Origin: Rhodospirillales bacterium
Lineage (GTDB): Bacteria; Pseudomonadota; Alphaproteobacteria; UBA8366; JADFVY01
NCBI GenBank assembly: GCA_020356105.1
Contig: CP070634.1
Coordinates: 3,306,465 to 3,370,464 of the forward strand
Length of the DNA stretch: 64,000 nucleotides
Direction: 5' to 3'
Shown: piece by piece, positions 32,756 to 41,699 of the stretch
Layout of the letters: each line of letters starts with the position of its first letter
Position numbering within the stretch: position 1 is the first letter of the stretch
Made by a program: the position numbers and the translations under genes
Notes under the pieces: generated by a model
The model's input: only the letters and a program-made list of their open reading frames with translations
Database searches by the model: none
Told to the model about the DNA's origin: nothing

Positions 32756-33787
32756 TCAGGTCAGCGGTTCCGCCAGGCGGGCGATGATCTGCTCGATCGT
32801 CACGCCCTCCGCCCGGGCCGCAAAATTCAGCGCCATGCGATGGCGCAGCACCGGTCCGGCCAATGCCAGCACATCCTCGATCGACGGTGCGAGACGTCCC
32901 TCGAGCACGGCGCGCGCGCGACAGGCGAGCATCAATGCCTGGCTGGCGCGTGGCCCCGGACCCCATGCCACATGCGCCTTGATCTCGGCGATGTCGCTGC
33001 TCTCCGGTCGACCCGAGCGAACCAGCGTCAGAATCGCTTCCGCCACCTTCTCGCCGACCGGTGCCTGGCGCACCAGCCGCTGCGCCGCGATCAGCGACTC
33101 ACCGTCGAATACCGCCGGCGGCAATTCCTCGCCCAGCCCCGTCGTCACCGTCATCATCCGGCGCTCGGCGTCCGCATCGGGATAACCGACGTCGATTTCC
33201 AGGAGGAAACGGTCCAGCTGCGCTTCGGGCAGCGGATAGGTCCCCTCCTGCTCCAGTGGGTTCTGGGTTGCCAGAACGTGGAAAGGTGACGGCAAGGGGT
33301 GATAGTGACCCGCGACCGAGACCCTGTGCTCCTGCATCGCCTGGAGCAGGGCCGATTGGGTGCGCGGGCTCGCCCGATTGATCTCGTCGGCCATCAGCAG
33401 CTGGCAGAACACCGGGCCCTTGATGAAGCGGAAGCTGCGCGTTCCGGTTTCGGACTCTTCCAGCACCTCGGATCCCAGAATGTCGGCCGGCATCAGATCG
33501 GGCGTGAACTGCACGCGGCGCTCGTTCAGACCGAGCACCTGTCCGAGGGTCTCGACCAGTTTGGTCTTGCCAAGGCCAGGTACACCGACGAGAAGCGCGT
33601 GCCCGCCGGACAACAGCGTGATCAGCGTCTGCTCAACGATCTCCCCCTGCCCGAAAATGATTCGGCCGATATGCTCACGCGTCCTGACCAGCGTATCTCC
33701 GAGCTTTTCGATCTCGCCGGCGAGCCTCCGCGCCTCGGCATCCGACGTGGTCTGCCGCTCAGCGGGGTTTGTGTCTGTGCTGCTCAC
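32756..33787 (-). CDS. moxR: MoxR family AAA+ ATPase
   Basis: A 343-residue AAA+ ATPase. Walker A is GVPGLGKT (68-75), Walker B is LLMADE (130-135), sensor 1 is in LATQNP, and the MoxR string QEHRVSVAGHYHPLPSPF is present, with a C-terminal helical lid. MoxR ATPases act as chaperones for assembly of multi-subunit or metal-containing complexes, with vWA proteins as adaptors. It is the first gene of a four-gene operon that runs to 27005 and is divergent from the DUF1285-nudL-cca operon. Confidence 0.95.
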   Translation of the reverse strand: MSSTDTNPAERQTTSDAEARRLAGEIEKLGDTLVRTREHIGRIIFGQGEIVEQTLITLLSGGHALLVGVPGLGKTKLVETLGQVLGLNERRVQFTPDLMPADILGSEVLEESETGTRSFRFIKGPVFCQLLMADEINRASPRTQSALLQAMQEHRVSVAGHYHPLPSPFHVLATQNPLEQEGTYPLPEAQLDRFLLEIDVGYPDADAERRMMTVTTGLGEELPPAVFDGESLIAAQRLVRQAPVGEKVAEAILTLVRSGRPESSDIAEIKAHVAWGPGPRASQALMLACRARAVLEGRLAPSIEDVLALAGPVLRHRMALNFAARAEGVTIEQIIARLAEPLT

Positions 33788-33874
33788 GCTTATCTCCAGT
33801 TTTACGATCCCTAAATATATGGCGACGATTTTAGTGCGATGCGGATCATTCTAAAACAGGTATATGGCGGCATC

Positions 33875-34444
33875 ATGAGAAGGCAAGGCCCGCAACCGAC
33901 GAACAAGCGAGATCAAGACACCGCCGATCGGCCCGCAGGCGACAGAGAACCGCCGTTCGGAGGGGACGAAGCCGAGACGTTACCGATCCGCATCGCCCGC
34001 GATGGTCAATGGTATTATCGTGATTCGCCGATCCGGCGCGTCGAACTCGTCCGGCTGTTTTCGACCGCGCTGCGACGCGACGAGGCGGGCCGGTATTGGC
34101 TGCAGACCCCGACGGAACGCGGTCTGATCGAAGTCGAGGATGCGCCGTTCACCGCCGTCGAGCTCGCCGTTGAAGGGCAGGGCCAGTCCATGGCGCTTCG
34201 GTTCCGCAACAATCTCGGCGAATGGGTGACTGCTGGCCGCGATCATCCGATCAGCATGACAATTGATGCTGACACCGGTGAACCCTCACCCTATATCCTG
34301 ATACGTAACGGATTGCAGGCGCTGATTGTCCGGTCCGTGTTCTATCAGTTGGTCGATCTGGCGGTCCCTGCGCAGCGGGCTGGCCACGAGGTGCTCGGGG
34401 TTTGGAGCAATGGCGTCTTTTTCGAGCTGGGAGAATATGAGTGA
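33875..34444 (+). CDS. DUF1285 family protein
   Basis: A 189-residue protein with the DUF1285 pattern: an N-terminal polar stretch, then LPIRIARDGQWYYRDSPIRR and RYWLQTPTERGLIEVEDAPF. The fold is a pair of beta barrels according to what is known of the family; the function is not known. It is the first gene of the conserved order DUF1285-nudL-cca. Start assignment is uncertain: ATG at 33875 is used, but an in-frame ATG at 33839 is possible and neither has a strong ribosome site. Its stop overlaps the next GTG start by 4 bases. Confidence 0.82.
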   Translation: MRRQGPQPTNKRDQDTADRPAGDREPPFGGDEAETLPIRIARDGQWYYRDSPIRRVELVRLFSTALRRDEAGRYWLQTPTERGLIEVEDAPFTAVELAVEGQGQSMALRFRNNLGEWVTAGRDHPISMTIDADTGEPSPYILIRNGLQALIVRSVFYQLVDLAVPAQRAGHEVLGVWSNGVFFELGEYE

Positions 34445-35070
34445 AGCCGGCGTCGGTTGCGCATGAACTGATCGCGGAGCGGGTCGAGCGGGCCGCGGAT
34501 TGGCGTGCCGAGCGCCAGGCGCGCACGCCGCACGGCGATCATGACCTCAACCCGGGGCTTCGCCCGACCGGTGCCTTGACCCCCGCGGCCGTTCTGGTGC
34601 CGCTGGTGTTGCGGACTGACGGCCCGACCGTTTTGCTGACCCAGCGCACCGACCATCTGAACGATCATGCGGGGCAGATCAGTTTCCCCGGCGGTCGAAT
34701 CGAGGCGGACGACGAAACGCCGGAGGCGGCCGCATTGCGCGAGACCGAGGAGGAGGTTGGTCTGTCCCGCGCGAAAATTCGACTGATCGGTCGGCTCGAT
34801 ACTTACATCGTGAGGACCGGGTTCATCGTGACCCCCGCGGTCGGATTTGTACATCCGCCATTCGATATCGATCCCGATCCATTCGAGGTTGCCGAGGTCT
34901 TCGAGGTGCCGCTGAGCTTCATCATGGATCGCGCGAACCACCAGCGCCGGAGCCGCGAATTCCGGGGTGTGCAGCGGTCGTTCTATGTGCTTGAGTATGA
35001 ACACCGCTATATCTGGGGGGCGACGGCGGCCATGCTGGTCAATTTCGTCGATATCCTGGACGGGCGGTGA
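34441..35070 (+). CDS. CoA pyrophosphatase (Nudix hydrolase, NudL type)
   Basis: A 209-residue Nudix enzyme. The CoA-pyrophosphatase motif LLTQRTDHLNDHAGQISFPG is followed by the Nudix box ending ALRETEEEVG (about residues 84-107), with the catalytic glutamates in REtEEE. It hydrolyses CoA or its derivatives to 3',5'-ADP and phosphopantetheine, clearing oxidised CoA. The GTG start overlaps the DUF1285 stop, which makes translation coupled. Further downstream, cca begins after 49 bases. Confidence 0.92.
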   Translation: MKPASVAHELIAERVERAADWRAERQARTPHGDHDLNPGLRPTGALTPAAVLVPLVLRTDGPTVLLTQRTDHLNDHAGQISFPGGRIEADDETPEAAALRETEEEVGLSRAKIRLIGRLDTYIVRTGFIVTPAVGFVHPPFDIDPDPFEVAEVFEVPLSFIMDRANHQRRSREFRGVQRSFYVLEYEHRYIWGATAAMLVNFVDILDGR

Positions 35071-35119
35071 GGCCGACCCGGCGAGAGCAACGCGTCGCCG
35101 CGGCGCAGAGCGGCGGACC

Positions 35120-36358
35120 ATGACCGACACGCGCATCGAACCCCAATCCTGGATGACGGCGCCGGCCACATGTGCCGTGCTGGCTCCGCTGCGGGCTGGC
35201 GGTGCCGGCGTCCGATTTGTCGGGGGGTGCGTGCGCGACGCGGTTGCGGGCCGGCCGATATCGGATATCGACCTCGCAACCGATGTGTCGCCGGAGCGGG
35301 TGATGGAACTGCTCGATGCGGCGGGTCTGAAGGTGATCCCGACCGGCATCGAACACGGTACGGTGACGGTGGTCTCAGATGGCCGGCCATATGAAGTCAC
35401 GACGTTGCGGCACGATATCGAGACCGACGGTCGCCATGCCGTGGTTGCGTTTACCGATGACTGGGAAGCCGATGCCGCACGTCGCGACTTCACCATGAAC
35501 GCGTTGTCGCTGGAACCTGACGGTCTCTTGCACGACCCGTTCGGCGGCGTCGCGGACCTTCGGGCGGGACGGGTGCGCTTCGTCGGCGATCCGCGTCAGC
35601 GAATTGCCGAGGACGTTCTGCGCCTGCTGCGGTTTTTCCGGTTCTATGCCCATTACGGCGCCCCGCCGCCCGACCCCGCATCGCTTGGCGCATGCCGGGA
35701 AATGGCCCATCTGTTGCCACGACTGTCTGCCGAGCGCGTCCGGGTGGAACTCCTGAAGCTGCTGTCTGCACCGGATCCGGCGTCCGTCATCCGCGTGATG
35801 CGAGATGAGGGCGTTCTCGACCACTTCCTGGCCCAAGCCACCGGGATCGACCGTCTCGCCCGACTGGTCGATATCGAGGCCGCACTCGACCTCAACGATC
35901 CGCTGCGGCGGCTGGCCGCGGTTTTGCCGGTGGACGGCGAGTCGGCCCGTCACCTGGCCCAGGGCCTGCGCCTGTCGAACGCGGAACGGGACCGGCTGGT
36001 CGAGATGGTGGCACCGCCGTTGGAGATCTCGCCCGCGCTCGGTCCCCCCGCCCGCCGCCAGCTACTTTATAGGATCGGGGAATCGTCCTGGATCGACCTC
36101 GTGTTGATCGCCTGGGCCGATGGCCTCGCCGCGCCTGACGATCCGGATTGGAGGGCGTTGCTCCGCGCTTCCGAGGGTTGGCGTCGGCCGGAGTTTCCGC
36201 TCGACGGACGCGACGTCAAGCGGCTCGGCATGGCCGAGGGGGCGGTCGTTGGCGAATTGCTGCGAGCGGTCGAGGTCTGGTGGATCGCGGGCGATTTTTC
36301 GGCGGGCCGCAAGGAATGCCTCGCCAAGCTGCGCAACCTCGCGCGGTCTCTGTCTTGA
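35120..36358 (+). CDS. cca: CCA-adding tRNA nucleotidyltransferase
   Basis: A 412-residue class II nucleotidyltransferase. The nucleotide site GGCVRD is at 35-40, the catalytic metal pair is DIDLATD (49-55), the neck region RRDFTMNAL is near 136, and the basic helix RIAEDVLRLLRFFRFYA follows. It adds or repairs the 3' CCA of tRNA. Alphaproteobacterial members of this length lack the phosphohydrolase domain, as here. Its stop codon is directly followed, with no spacer, by the stop codon of the convergent gene at 36359. Confidence 0.93.
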   Translation: MTDTRIEPQSWMTAPATCAVLAPLRAGGAGVRFVGGCVRDAVAGRPISDIDLATDVSPERVMELLDAAGLKVIPTGIEHGTVTVVSDGRPYEVTTLRHDIETDGRHAVVAFTDDWEADAARRDFTMNALSLEPDGLLHDPFGGVADLRAGRVRFVGDPRQRIAEDVLRLLRFFRFYAHYGAPPPDPASLGACREMAHLLPRLSAERVRVELLKLLSAPDPASVIRVMRDEGVLDHFLAQATGIDRLARLVDIEAALDLNDPLRRLAAVLPVDGESARHLAQGLRLSNAERDRLVEMVAPPLEISPALGPPARRQLLYRIGESSWIDLVLIAWADGLAAPDDPDWRALLRASEGWRRPEFPLDGRDVKRLGMAEGAVVGELLRAVEVWWIAGDFSAGRKECLAKLRNLARSLS

Positions 36359-36922
36359 TCACTCTTTCGTGCGGGCCAGAACACCTTCCAACTCGCGCAA
36401 TGCCATGCCGTCCCGGTAACGGATGAAGCGAAGATCCATGCCCAGATCGGTCAAGGTGCGTTCGTAGACCCGAAGCTCGTAGTGCCCATCATCCAGAACG
36501 TTCATCGCGTACACGCCGAGGGTCTGTCCGCGGATGCTTGCCCAAGCGACGGTGTCGCCTTTTAGTAGGTCCGGTGTCCGGCGTTGCGCGAACATGCTCT
36601 CGCGGAGCATGGGTTCGTAGAAATCATGCGCACCGGATCGGACGAACACCTGGGTTTCCGATCGCCACTTGACGCCGGGCACGGCGCGCACCGGTCCCTT
36701 GCGGATGACCGTGGATGTGTAGATCGAGAAGCCTTTGCGGGATGGTTCGATGGCGACGATGATGTCTCGAAACTCACCGGCTGTTTCGATCCGGGCGTTG
36801 CCGACATACGTGCCGAAGAAATCCTCGATGGTCGCGTCCTGTGCGGCGGCGCCGCCGGACATCGCCGCCGTCAGAATGATCGCGCCGGTCAGCGCGCGCA
36901 GATTGCGTCGCCTACTGGCCAT
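36359..36922 (-). CDS. Secreted protein of unknown family, paralogue 2
   Basis: A 187-residue exported protein with a signal peptide ending near SGGAAAQ (about residue 25). Its mature part resembles that of the upstream neighbour: both start with a FFG...G string after the signal, carry GD...WA near the middle, a TL.VYA strand, and end with R-x-L-E. The family is not recognised; the pattern of short beta strands suggests a lipocalin-like or small barrel domain. The start at 36922 overlaps the neighbour's stop by 11 bases; a TTG at 36931 is also in frame. Confidence 0.75.
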   Translation of the reverse strand: MASRRRNLRALTGAIILTAAMSGGAAAQDATIEDFFGTYVGNARIETAGEFRDIIVAIEPSRKGFSIYTSTVIRKGPVRAVPGVKWRSETQVFVRSGAHDFYEPMLRESMFAQRRTPDLLKGDTVAWASIRGQTLGVYAMNVLDDGHYELRVYERTLTDLGMDLRFIRYRDGMALRELEGVLARTKE

Positions 36923-37388
36923 AACGCTCAAGCCTGCCTTTCGAGGTCCGGGGCTCGGCGCCGCTGACCACCTGCCGAACGACGAGGTCCAGGTCGCTGG
37001 CCGACACCGTGTAGGTGTAGTTGTCGATCCGATAGCCGCCGTGTTCGCCGATCAGGGCTGCATAGACGATCAGGGTTTTGCCATCGAGACGCGCCCAATA
37101 GAACGGGTCGCCCTCCAGGATCCGACCGTCGGCGACGGATTTGAAAACGTTTGGCCGTCCGGCCGGCTCGAAGGTCTCCGAGATTCGCGGCGGCCATGAC
37201 ACCGCGAATCCGCGGCCGGTTCGCCGAATGACAACGGTGAAATCCCCCTCGGCAGTGCCGTCATCGACCGCAAGCTTGCCGCGGAACTGCCCGAAGAATC
37301 CCTCCGGCAGGGTCTGTTGCGCATACGCCGTCGAGGCGGCGAGAACCAGCGCCAGGCCCGGCAAGGCCGCATGAAACAGAGCTCGCAT
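36912..37388 (-). CDS. Secreted protein of unknown family, paralogue 1
   Basis: A 158-residue exported protein with a clear signal peptide (cleavage near AYAQ, residue 24). The mature region of about 134 residues shares with the downstream gene the strings FFG, GD-x-F/V-x-W-A-R-(L/I), KTLIVYA versus QTLGVYA, and a final RLERYGQ versus LEGVLARTKE. There is no cysteine in the mature part and no known catalytic motif. It lies 51 bases downstream of hemF and may be part of the trmL-hemF transcript. Function unknown. Confidence 0.75.
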   Translation of the reverse strand: MRALFHAALPGLALVLAASTAYAQQTLPEGFFGQFRGKLAVDDGTAEGDFTVVIRRTGRGFAVSWPPRISETFEPAGRPNVFKSVADGRILEGDPFYWARLDGKTLIVYAALIGEHGGYRIDNYTYTVSASDLDLVVRQVVSGAEPRTSKGRLERYGQ

Positions 37389-37439
37389 GTCCACAACCGT
37401 TCTTTTCGACCACCCCTTCAAATCTAGGGCAAAAACGGC

Positions 37440-38300
37440 TCAAGGCCAACGCGCTTCCGGCGGCATCGACATCAATATCGCATCGACGTTGCCGCCGGTC
37501 ATCAGGCCGAATTTGGTGCCTCTGTCGTAGAGCAGGTTGAACTCGACATAACGACCCCGGCGAACGAGCTGATGCTCGCGCTGTGCTGGCGTCCATGGCT
37601 CGTTCATATGCCGGCGCACGATTTTCGGATAGACCGTCAGAAATGCCTGGCCAACGTCCCGGGTGAAGGCGAAATCGGCCTGCCAGCCGCCGCTGTTCAG
37701 ATTGTCGAAGAAAATGCCGCCGACGCCGCGCGGCTCGTTGCGGTGTTTCAGAAAGAAGTACTCGTCGCACCATTTGCGGAAGCGCTCATGATAGCCAGGA
37801 TCGTGCTTGTCGCACGCGGCCTTGAGCGCGGCATGGAAGGCAGCCGTGTCGTCATCGTCGGGATAGATGGGCGTCAGATCCGCACCGCCGCCGAACCAGC
37901 TCTGTTCGGTCACGATGTGGCGCGTGTTCATGTGCACCGCCGGAACCAGCGGCGACTGCATATGCGCAACCAGCGAGATCCCGCTCGCCCAGAAGCGGCC
38001 GGATGTCGCGGCTCCGGGGATCTGTTGGCGGAAATCCTCCGAAAACGTTCCGTGCACCGTCGAGACGTTGACCCCGACCTTCTCGAAGACGCGCCCGCGC
38101 ATGACCGACATGACGCCGCCGCCGCCATCCCCGGAGGGATCCGGGCGCTGCCAGGCGGTGCGCTCGAACCGCCCCGCCGGACGATCGGACAACGGCCCCG
38201 CAAGTTCGTCCTCCAGCCGTTCGAACGCCTCGCAGATATCGTCACGCAGTCTTTCGAACCAGTCGCGCGCCAGTTCTTTTCGCTCTGCCGTATCGTCCAT
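37440..38300 (-). CDS. hemF: Oxygen-dependent coproporphyrinogen III oxidase
   Basis: A 286-residue enzyme that decarboxylates coproporphyrinogen III to protoporphyrinogen IX with molecular oxygen. Hallmarks are [21 protein letters not shown], and the C-terminal [18 protein letters not shown]. The presence of this aerobic enzyme shows that the organism can make haem with oxygen. The start at 38300 is preceded by AAAGGA; an in-frame ATG at 38321 lacks a ribosome site. It begins 22 bases after trmL in the same direction, and the haem-rich bc1 complex is encoded next door on the other strand. Confidence 0.95.
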   Translation of the reverse strand: MDDTAERKELARDWFERLRDDICEAFERLEDELAGPLSDRPAGRFERTAWQRPDPSGDGGGGVMSVMRGRVFEKVGVNVSTVHGTFSEDFRQQIPGAATSGRFWASGISLVAHMQSPLVPAVHMNTRHIVTEQSWFGGGADLTPIYPDDDDTAAFHAALKAACDKHDPGYHERFRKWCDEYFFLKHRNEPRGVGGIFFDNLNSGGWQADFAFTRDVGQAFLTVYPKIVRRHMNEPWTPAQREHQLVRRGRYVEFNLLYDRGTKFGLMTGGNVDAILMSMPPEARWP

Positions 38301-38322
38301 GCATGCCGTCCTTTTGTTCATG

Positions 38323-38778
38323 CTACCGCGGAAACCCGCCGCATTGTCGCAACCCCTCGCCCAGAACCATCGCCGCCGCTGCGACCACGTTCAGCGATCG
38401 CGCGCCATCGGCGAGCGGCACCCGGATCCGCGCATCCGCCAGACTATGCACCTCGTCCGGTGCGCCCGCGCTCTCGCGTCCCAGCAGCAATACGTCCCGG
38501 GCCCGAAACCTGAACTCGGTATGCGCGAGCGAGGCGCGCGTCGTCAACAGCACCAGGCGCTCCGAGCGGTCCCGCGCCTGCAGGAATGCGGACCAGGACG
38601 CATGGCGCGTCACGTCGACCCGGTCGAGATAGTCCATGCCTGCACGGCGCAAATGGCGGTCCGACCACACGAAGCCGCACGGCTCGATAACGTCGACAGC
38701 GACGTTGAGGCAAGCAGCAAGTCGCAGGACTGCACCGGTGTTCTGGGGAATATCGGGCTGAAACAGGGCGAGACGCAT
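38323..38778 (-). CDS. trmL: tRNA (cytidine/uridine-34 2'-O)-methyltransferase
   Basis: A 151-residue SPOUT methyltransferase that methylates the wobble position of tRNA-Leu. Conserved strings are [19 protein letters not shown] at the start, [11 protein letters not shown] in the centre, and [15 protein letters not shown], which forms the trefoil knot binding S-adenosylmethionine. Length is typical. It is the first gene of the trmL-hemF unit and is divergent from petABC, with 176 bases between them. Confidence 0.93.
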   Translation of the reverse strand: MRLALFQPDIPQNTGAVLRLAACLNVAVDVIEPCGFVWSDRHLRRAGMDYLDRVDVTRHASWSAFLQARDRSERLVLLTTRASLAHTEFRFRARDVLLLGRESAGAPDEVHSLADARIRVPLADGARSLNVVAAAAMVLGEGLRQCGGFPR

Positions 38779-38823
38779 CGTCGCAGGGTTCCCCTCAATC
38801 GGAAAATTCGACAGGCGGAGGCT

Positions 38824-38851
38824 TTGCTTTCCGCCGGAATTGCATTATACG
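38824..38851 (+). promoter_or_regulatory. Candidate promoter for petABC
   Basis: TTGCTT (38824-38829) and TATACG (38846-38851) are spaced by 16 bases, about 100 bases before the petA ATG. A small inverted pair GGCGGA/TCCGCC (around 38815-38835) overlaps the -35 side. This is the best sigma-70-like site in the divergent gap. Confidence 0.4.
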
Positions 38852-38954
38852 GTCGGCGGCGTGGTGGAACAGCGCTGTCATCTGGTCGCCGCGCGGGGCA
38901 ATTGCAGTGCCGTTCGTGCTCGACGGGCGGTCCATCAAGGATGGGGATCGAAGA

Positions 38955-39506
38955 ATGGCGGATGAGATTCAGACGTCGGATACGTCTGACGAGGAGTCAT
39001 CCCGGCGGGATTTCTTGTACCTTGCGACCCTCGCCGGCGGCGCCGGCCTGGGACTCGCCTTCATGTGGCCGATCATCGACAGCATGAATCCCGCGGCGGA
39101 CGTTCTGGCGCTATCGTCGGTGGAGGTCGATCTCAGTCCCATCGAGGAGGGCCAGAGCATAACCGTCCGATGGCGCGGTAAACCCGTGTTCATTCGCCGG
39201 CGCACGGCCGAGGAAATCGAACAGGCGCGTGCCGTGAGTCTCGCCGATCTGCCGGATCCTCAGGCCGATGCCGATCGTGTGCAAAGGCCGGAATGGCTGA
39301 TCATGGTTGGCGTTTGCACGCATCTCGGCTGTATTCCGCTGGGTCAGAAGACCGGTGATCCGAAGGGCGAGTTCGGCGGCTGGTTCTGCCCGTGTCACGG
39401 CTCGCATTACGATACCTCGGGCCGCATTCGCAAAGGCCCGGCGCCGGCGAACCTCGCGGTGCCGCAACACACCTTCCTCGACGATAACATCGTGCGCATC
39501 GGCTGA
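38955..39506 (+). CDS. petA: Ubiquinol-cytochrome c reductase iron-sulfur (Rieske) subunit
   Basis: A 183-residue Rieske protein. It starts with a twin-arginine signal [10 protein letters not shown] that also serves as the membrane anchor, followed by the hinge. The [2Fe-2S] cluster is held by CTHLGC and CPCHGS, with the two Cys and two His in place. It passes electrons from ubiquinol to cytochrome c1 in the periplasm. The ATG at 38955 has GGGGA upstream. It is the first gene of the petABC operon, and the next gene begins after 10 bases. Confidence 0.96.
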   Translation: MADEIQTSDTSDEESSRRDFLYLATLAGGAGLGLAFMWPIIDSMNPAADVLALSSVEVDLSPIEEGQSITVRWRGKPVFIRRRTAEEIEQARAVSLADLPDPQADADRVQRPEWLIMVGVCTHLGCIPLGQKTGDPKGEFGGWFCPCHGSHYDTSGRIRKGPAPANLAVPQHTFLDDNIVRIG

Positions 39507-39516
39507 CGGGGCGATC

Positions 39517-40791
39517 ATGGCGACCAAGACAGAATTCAAGAATCCGGTCGTGCGCTGGGTCGACGACCGTCTGCCCGTGTTCACGTATCTCGATCACGAG
39601 TACAACCAGTTCCCGATGCCGAGGAACCTGAATTACTGGTGGAACTTCGGCGCGCTTGCCTCGGTCGTTCTGATATTGATGATCCTCACCGGCATCATGC
39701 TGGCGATGCAGTACACGCCGCATGTCGATTATGCCTTCGAGAGCGTCGAGCGGATCATGCGCGACGTCAATTACGGCTGGCTGCTGCGCTATCTCCACAT
39801 GAACGGCGCCTCGATGTTCTTCATCGTCGTCTATATCCACATGTTCCGCGGGCTGTACTACGGCTCCTACCACGCGCCCCGCGAGCTTTTGTGGATGCTG
39901 GGCGTGGTGATCGTCCTCTTGATGATGGCCACCGCGTTCATGGGCTACGTGCTTCCGTGGGGCCAGATGAGTTTCTGGGGCGCGACGGTCATCACCAATC
40001 TGTTCTCGGCGATCCCCTGGGTCGGAGATGTCATCGTGACCTGGCTATGGGGCGGCTTCTCGGTCGACAACCCGACTCTGAACCGGTTCTACGCGCTGCA
40101 CTATCTGTTGCCCTTCGTGATCTTCGCCGTCGTGGCGCTGCACGTGATTGCGGTGCATATCACCGGTTCGAACAATCCCAAGGGTATCGACGTCCAGGTG
40201 CCGCGCGATACGGTCACCTTCCATCCCTATTTCACTGCGAAGGATTCGGTCGGGCTGGTCGCATTCCTGCTGTTCTTCTCCGCGGTCGTCTTCTTCGCGC
40301 CGAATGTGTTTGGCGAACCCGACAATTACATCAAGGCGAACCCGCTGCAGACGCCGCCGCATATCGTGCCGGAGTGGTACTTCCTGCCGTTCTATGCGAT
40401 CCTTCGGGCGGTGCCCGACAATTTCATCGGCGGCTGGGTTACCGGCTGGATGGGGGTCACGTTCGTGAGCGCCAAACTGGCCGGTGTCATCGCGATGTTC
40501 GGCTCAATCGCCGTCCTGTTTCTGCTGCCCTGGCTCGACAGGTCAAAAGTGCGGAGCGCCCGCTATCGGCCGGTTCACAACGCGTTCTTCTGGGTCTTCC
40601 TCGTCGATTGCTTTGTGCTTGGCTGGGTCGGCGCCAATCCGGCCGAAGGCATGTTCATCTGGATCGGCCGCGTCGCGACGGCGTGGTACTTCGTGCATTT
40701 CCTGATCATCATTCCGCTGGTCAGCATGATCGAGACCCCAAGACCCGTGCCGGCCAGCATCAGCGAGCCGGTCCTGAAGGAGAAGGCGTGA
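39517..40791 (+). CDS. petB: Cytochrome b subunit of the bc1 complex
   Basis: A 424-residue membrane protein with eight main helices. Haem-binding histidines are in [14 protein letters not shown] with YIHMFRG, and in [11 protein letters not shown] with [12 protein letters not shown]. The quinol-oxidation loop has the PEWY motif in [12 protein letters not shown]. It is the core of complex III and carries the two b haems. The gene stop overlaps the petC start (TGATG). All features agree with an alphaproteobacterial bc1 complex. Confidence 0.97.
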   Translation: MATKTEFKNPVVRWVDDRLPVFTYLDHEYNQFPMPRNLNYWWNFGALASVVLILMILTGIMLAMQYTPHVDYAFESVERIMRDVNYGWLLRYLHMNGASMFFIVVYIHMFRGLYYGSYHAPRELLWMLGVVIVLLMMATAFMGYVLPWGQMSFWGATVITNLFSAIPWVGDVIVTWLWGGFSVDNPTLNRFYALHYLLPFVIFAVVALHVIAVHITGSNNPKGIDVQVPRDTVTFHPYFTAKDSVGLVAFLLFFSAVVFFAPNVFGEPDNYIKANPLQTPPHIVPEWYFLPFYAILRAVPDNFIGGWVTGWMGVTFVSAKLAGVIAMFGSIAVLFLLPWLDRSKVRSARYRPVHNAFFWVFLVDCFVLGWVGANPAEGMFIWIGRVATAWYFVHFLIIIPLVSMIETPRPVPASISEPVLKEKA

Positions 40792-41558
40792 TGCGGAGGT
40801 TGCGGTCAATTGCCGTTGTTCTGGCGATGTTTGCTGCCGGCGCGACCGGTGTGTGGGCGGCTGGCGAGAAGATAGAGATCCCCGACAGGGACTGGTCGTG
40901 GAACGGGCCGCTCGGCAGCTTCGACCGTGCCGAGCTGCAGCGCGGGCTGCAGGTCTATACCGAGGTCTGCGCCTCCTGTCACAGCCTGCGCCTTCTGGCA
41001 TATCGCAATCTTGCCGCGCTTGGATATGGCGAGGAGGAGATCAAGGCATACGCTGCCAACTACGAGGTCGAGGACGGGCCGAACGATCAGGGCGAGATGT
41101 TCCTTCGCGCCGCAATTCCGTCGGATCGTTTCGTGCCGCCCTTTGCCAACGAGCAGGCGGCCCGCGCCGCCAACAACGGGGCGTATCCGCCCGACCTGTC
41201 GCTGATGACCAAGGCGCGCAAGAACGGGGCCAATTACGTATTCGCGCTTCTCACCGGCTATCAGGACGAACCGCCCGAAGGCTTCCAGCTGATGGACGGG
41301 ATGTATTACAACAAGGTCTTTCCCGGCCACCAGATCGCGATGGCGCCCCCCCTGTTCGAGGACGGGGTCGAGTACGCCGACGGAACCGAGGCGACCGTCG
41401 AACGGATGGCCGCCGACACTACCGCCTTCCTTGCCTGGGCGGCGGAGCCCGAGCTGGAGGACCGCAAGTCCATGGGGATCTGGGTCCTCAGCGTTTTGGC
41501 GATCCTGTTCGTCATGACCGTGGCGGTCAAACGCCAGGTCTGGTCCGACGTTCATTGA
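40791..41558 (+). CDS. petC: Cytochrome c1 subunit of the bc1 complex
   Basis: A 255-residue protein with a signal peptide (cleavage near VWAAG, residue 24), a c-type haem site CASCH followed by SLRLLAYRN, the axial methionine in QIAMAPPL, and a C-terminal membrane anchor (about 229-247). It receives electrons from the Rieske centre and passes them to soluble or membrane cytochrome c. It completes the petABC operon; no other subunit gene follows. A 141-base gap separates it from mtnP. Confidence 0.96.
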   Translation: MRRLRSIAVVLAMFAAGATGVWAAGEKIEIPDRDWSWNGPLGSFDRAELQRGLQVYTEVCASCHSLRLLAYRNLAALGYGEEEIKAYAANYEVEDGPNDQGEMFLRAAIPSDRFVPPFANEQAARAANNGAYPPDLSLMTKARKNGANYVFALLTGYQDEPPEGFQLMDGMYYNKVFPGHQIAMAPPLFEDGVEYADGTEATVERMAADTTAFLAWAAEPELEDRKSMGIWVLSVLAILFVMTVAVKRQVWSDVH

Positions 41559-41699
41559 TGACCGGCGTGTCGGGTCGCGCCGGGCGAGCGGACCGCGGAC
41601 CGGCCACAGGTATCAGGCCCGCCGGCATTGCCGGTTGATCCCGCCGGCGGCAAGCCCGATACTCGGGCCCACAAACGACACGCAGCCAGGGGGGCTCTG

